Part shown: positions 61,759 through 64,000 of the stretch, piece after piece
Layout: each line of letters opens with the position of its first letter
How positions within the stretch are numbered: the first letter of the stretch is position 1
Assembly (NCBI GenBank): GCA_020636075.1
Contig: JACJYO010000001.1
Location: 1-64,000, forward strand
Source: Lewinellaceae bacterium
Lineage (GTDB): Bacteria; Bacteroidota; Bacteroidia; Chitinophagales; Saprospiraceae
DNA length: 64,000 bases
Direction of reading: 5' to 3'
Translations under genes and position numbers: made by a program
The notes under the pieces: generated by a model
Database searches by the model: none
The model's input: the letters and a program-made list of their open reading frames with translations, nothing else
What the model was told of the DNA's origin: nothing

Positions 61759-64000
61759 ATGACCGATTCCTTCTCCAAGGCTGAATCCTTAAATATTGTG
61801 CCCAATCCGACCATTCCGGAACGGCCATTTGATTGGCGTGCCTTCCTTTTCAGGCTGACTCGAAACTGGCATTGGTTTGTTGCTGCCATCGGGTTTTGTT
61901 TCGCACTCGCCTGGGTTTACCTCCGATATGCCGTCCCGATATATCAGGTGAATTCTACGATCCTGATCCAGAACGAACAAAACCAGCGCGCACTTTCCGA
62001 AGCGTTTATCACCGAGCAACTTGGCTTTGAAAGCAATTTTGAAATTGAAGACGAAATTCAGTTGCTCAAATCGCGCAGCCTGATGCGCCGGGTTGTAGAT
62101 TCATTGAATCTGCATATTCAGTATTGGACGGAAGGCCGGGTAAAAACCTCTGAAGTTTACCCGAGCGCGGCGCTACCCCTCCCGGTTACCTTGCAAATTT
62201 TAGAGCCGGCAGAAAAAGCGTACGGCATGGTTATCCGGGCCGAAGCGCTCCCTGCCGACAACCACTCTTTTGTCCTGGCAAACAATTCAGCCGATACTGC
62301 ACACTGCCAATTTGGAGTGCCGTTCCGGTTGGGCCAGGCCTGGTTCCGGCTACAGCTGAACGACAGTGCATTTTTTAAAAAGGGTGTGCCGCTTATTCTT
62401 CGGATCAACCACCCGGAAGATGTCGCCCGGTATTATAGCAACCGGCTGGCAGTGCAGCAAATCGGCCGCTCCAATGTACTGTCCATCAGTTTGGTAGACG
62501 CAATACCAGACAAGGCAATTAATATTCAAAATACTTTGGCCGACCTGTACAGCCAATCAATAATAGATGATAAGAACAAAGTCGGCCGGCAAACCCTGCG
62601 CTTTATTGACGAACGATTGCGTTTTATAACCGAAGAGCTTTATGGTGTTGAAAAGGAGGTGGAACAATTCAAACGCGGGCGGAATCTGCCGGTCGATCTT
62701 TCCATTCGAGCGCAAAAATTTCTGGAAGAAATTGAATCGAAAGACAGAAGCCTGGAAGAGTTGAAAATCCGGCTAAACCTGCTCGACAGTGTTGAACGCT
62801 TCTTTGTCGGCGACCCCGACTTCCTCCGGCCACTCCCGGTAGCTTCAGAACTTATCAATGGTGAATTAGCTGCACAGGTAAGGGCGTATAATGAGGCCGT
62901 TGTCCGCCGGCAGAATCTGCTAGATGATGCTACACCCAACAATCCTATTGTACGCAACCGCCTGCGGGAACTGGATGAACTCCGTCGGAGTATTCTGCTC
63001 AGTGTAGCCATACTGCGGCGAGAAACAACCACCCGCAAACAGCAGCTGGAATCCCTGCTGGAGCCCCTGGAATACCAGATGGGGCTGATGCCAAAAAACG
63101 AACGCGAGCTCATTCAGATCATGCGGCAACAGCAAATCAAAGAAAATCTTTTTTTATTTCTGCTGCAAAAACGCGAAGAAACTGCCCTTTCCGTGGCGGC
63201 GCAAGTGGGTAATTCACGGGTGATCGACCGGGCATCCAATGCCGGCCTCATCGCCCCAAAAAAAATCCAAACCTATCTTTTTGCCGGCTTGGCCGGCTTT
63301 ATTTTACCGGCTCTGTTTTTCTACTTGCTAACCTTGTTTAAAAACACCGTCGATTCGGAAAATGATCTGAAGCAACTCTCCTCCATTCCATTCCTGGGAG
63401 GAATCGCGCAGCGTTCCAAAAACGATCAAATCGTTGTGCAACAAGGCAGCCGCTCCGCAATTGCCGAAATGTTCCGGTTACTGCGTACCAACCTGCAGTT
63501 TCTTTTGCCTGCTGGTCATACACCGGTAGTTCTAGTCACTTCAGGCGTCAGTGGCGAAGGCAAAACCTTCATTTCCGCAAACCTTGGGATGACCTTTGCC
63601 CTTTCCGGCAAACGCACCCTGGTGATCGGTTTGGACCTGCGCAAGCCCAAACTCAACCAGTACCTCGGCAAACCCGGGCAAGAACAACCCGGTATTACCA
63701 ATTATCTGATTGGGCAGGCATCGCTTGAAGCGATCACCAAACCCAGCGAACTCCATGAATCGCTCTTTTTCATCCCAACAGGTCCACTGCCACCCAATCC
63801 TGCCGAGCTAATTATGAACGGCCAATTGCAAAACCTTTTTGAGCAACTCCGGCAACAATACGACTATATCATAGTCGATACAGCCCCGGTCGGTCTGGTT
63901 GCCGATGCCTTACTCCTTTGCACCCTTGTGGACGCCACACTTTGCGTCACGCGTTTTGGTAAAACGGACAAAAACCTCGTCCGCTTTATTGATCAACTCT
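61759..64000 (+). CDS. Wzc-like polysaccharide export tyrosine kinase (3' end outside window)
   Basis: The frame is open from the ATG at 61759 to the right edge, so the 3' end is missing. It has a first membrane helix (about residues 33-53), a periplasmic Wzz-like domain with a long helical part (residues about 270-470, with PKNERELIQIMRQQQIKE) and a second helix near IQTYLFAGLAGFILPALF. The BY-kinase domain follows, with Walker A VTSGVSGEGKTFISANLG (about 595-605), Walker A' VIGLDLRKPKL and Walker B YDYIIVDTAPVG. It is the inner membrane copolymerase/kinase partner of the Wza-like protein and substrate of the CpsB-type phosphatase. The C-terminal tyrosine cluster lies beyond the window. Confidence 0.92.
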   Translation, partial: MTDSFSKAESLNIVPNPTIPERPFDWRAFLFRLTRNWHWFVAAIGFCFALAWVYLRYAVPIYQVNSTILIQNEQNQRALSEAFITEQLGFESNFEIEDEIQLLKSRSLMRRVVDSLNLHIQYWTEGRVKTSEVYPSAALPLPVTLQILEPAEKAYGMVIRAEALPADNHSFVLANNSADTAHCQFGVPFRLGQAWFRLQLNDSAFFKKGVPLILRINHPEDVARYYSNRLAVQQIGRSNVLSISLVDAIPDKAINIQNTLADLYSQSIIDDKNKVGRQTLRFIDERLRFITEELYGVEKEVEQFKRGRNLPVDLSIRAQKFLEEIESKDRSLEELKIRLNLLDSVERFFVGDPDFLRPLPVASELINGELAAQVRAYNEAVVRRQNLLDDATPNNPIVRNRLRELDELRRSILLSVAILRRETTTRKQQLESLLEPLEYQMGLMPKNERELIQIMRQQQIKENLFLFLLQKREETALSVAAQVGNSRVIDRASNAGLIAPKKIQTYLFAGLAGFILPALFFYLLTLFKNTVDSENDLKQLSSIPFLGGIAQRSKNDQIVVQQGSRSAIAEMFRLLRTNLQFLLPAGHTPVVLVTSGVSGEGKTFISANLGMTFALSGKRTLVIGLDLRKPKLNQYLGKPGQEQPGITNYLIGQASLEAITKPSELHESLFFIPTGPLPPNPAELIMNGQLQNLFEQLRQQYDYIIVDTAPVGLVADALLLCTLVDATLCVTRFGKTDKNLVRFIDQL

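Noticed and set aside
1..64000. CRISPR arrays, phage integrases or large tandem repeat arrays
   Set aside because: No regular direct-repeat spacing or integrase gene was found in the reading of the window.

Overview
The window reads as a chromosomal piece of a Bacteroidota bacterium, most likely Saprospiria-like. The support is a SusC/SusD pair with a hybrid two-component regulator, two proteins with type IX secretion C-terminal domains, an UpxY-type NusG paralogue, an rnfCDGEA operon, frequent TAnnTTTG -7 promoter boxes, and almost no Shine-Dalgarno sequences. No rRNA or CRISPR array was seen; one tRNA gene (Glu, TTC) is present.

Layout. 1-6729: the 3' part of a pyruvate:ferredoxin-oxidoreductase-like iron-sulfur protein runs directly into rnfC, D, G, E and A, an ion-pumping ferredoxin:NAD+ oxidoreductase; rnfB is not in the window. 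6747-8160: a decayed IS3-like transposase inside nested inverted repeats. 8243-11423: a 64-residue membrane protein with a cysteine cluster, a membrane-anchored EAD11-NACHT NTPase of the conflict/defence type, and a lipoprotein. 11670-24735: a pectin locus with a hybrid sensor/regulator, a pectinesterase, SusC, SusD and an acyl esterase, interrupted by a dead IS110 element and several inverted repeats. 24805-29634: two divergent T9SS cargo proteins. 29827-38619: tRNA-Glu, a UbiD decarboxylase, a START-domain protein, an ABC exporter, an OmpA-like protein, a coiled-coil/HhH protein, an NTF2-like protein, a DciA-like protein and an MFS exporter. 38819-44758: nucleoside phosphorylase, miaB, an EAD11-TM-SH3 protein, a sigma54 activator and a thioredoxin-like protein. 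44873-49797: a TonB-dependent receptor with selD, and L-2-hydroxyglutarate oxidase. 49808-64000: a surface-polysaccharide region (deacetylase, Wzi-like barrel, UpxY antiterminator, sugar aminotransferase, nucleotide-sugar dehydrogenase, CpsB phosphatase, Wza-like export protein, Wzc-like kinase cut by the right edge) with metH set inside it.

The most unusual points are the two EAD11 domains (one on a NACHT switch, one on a membrane-anchored SH3-like protein beside a sigma54 regulator), the PFOR-like protein at the head of the visible rnf operon, the likely TonB receptor-selD operon, and the amount of decayed transposons and long inverted repeats between genes. All functions are inferred from motifs and gene order; no database search was run.
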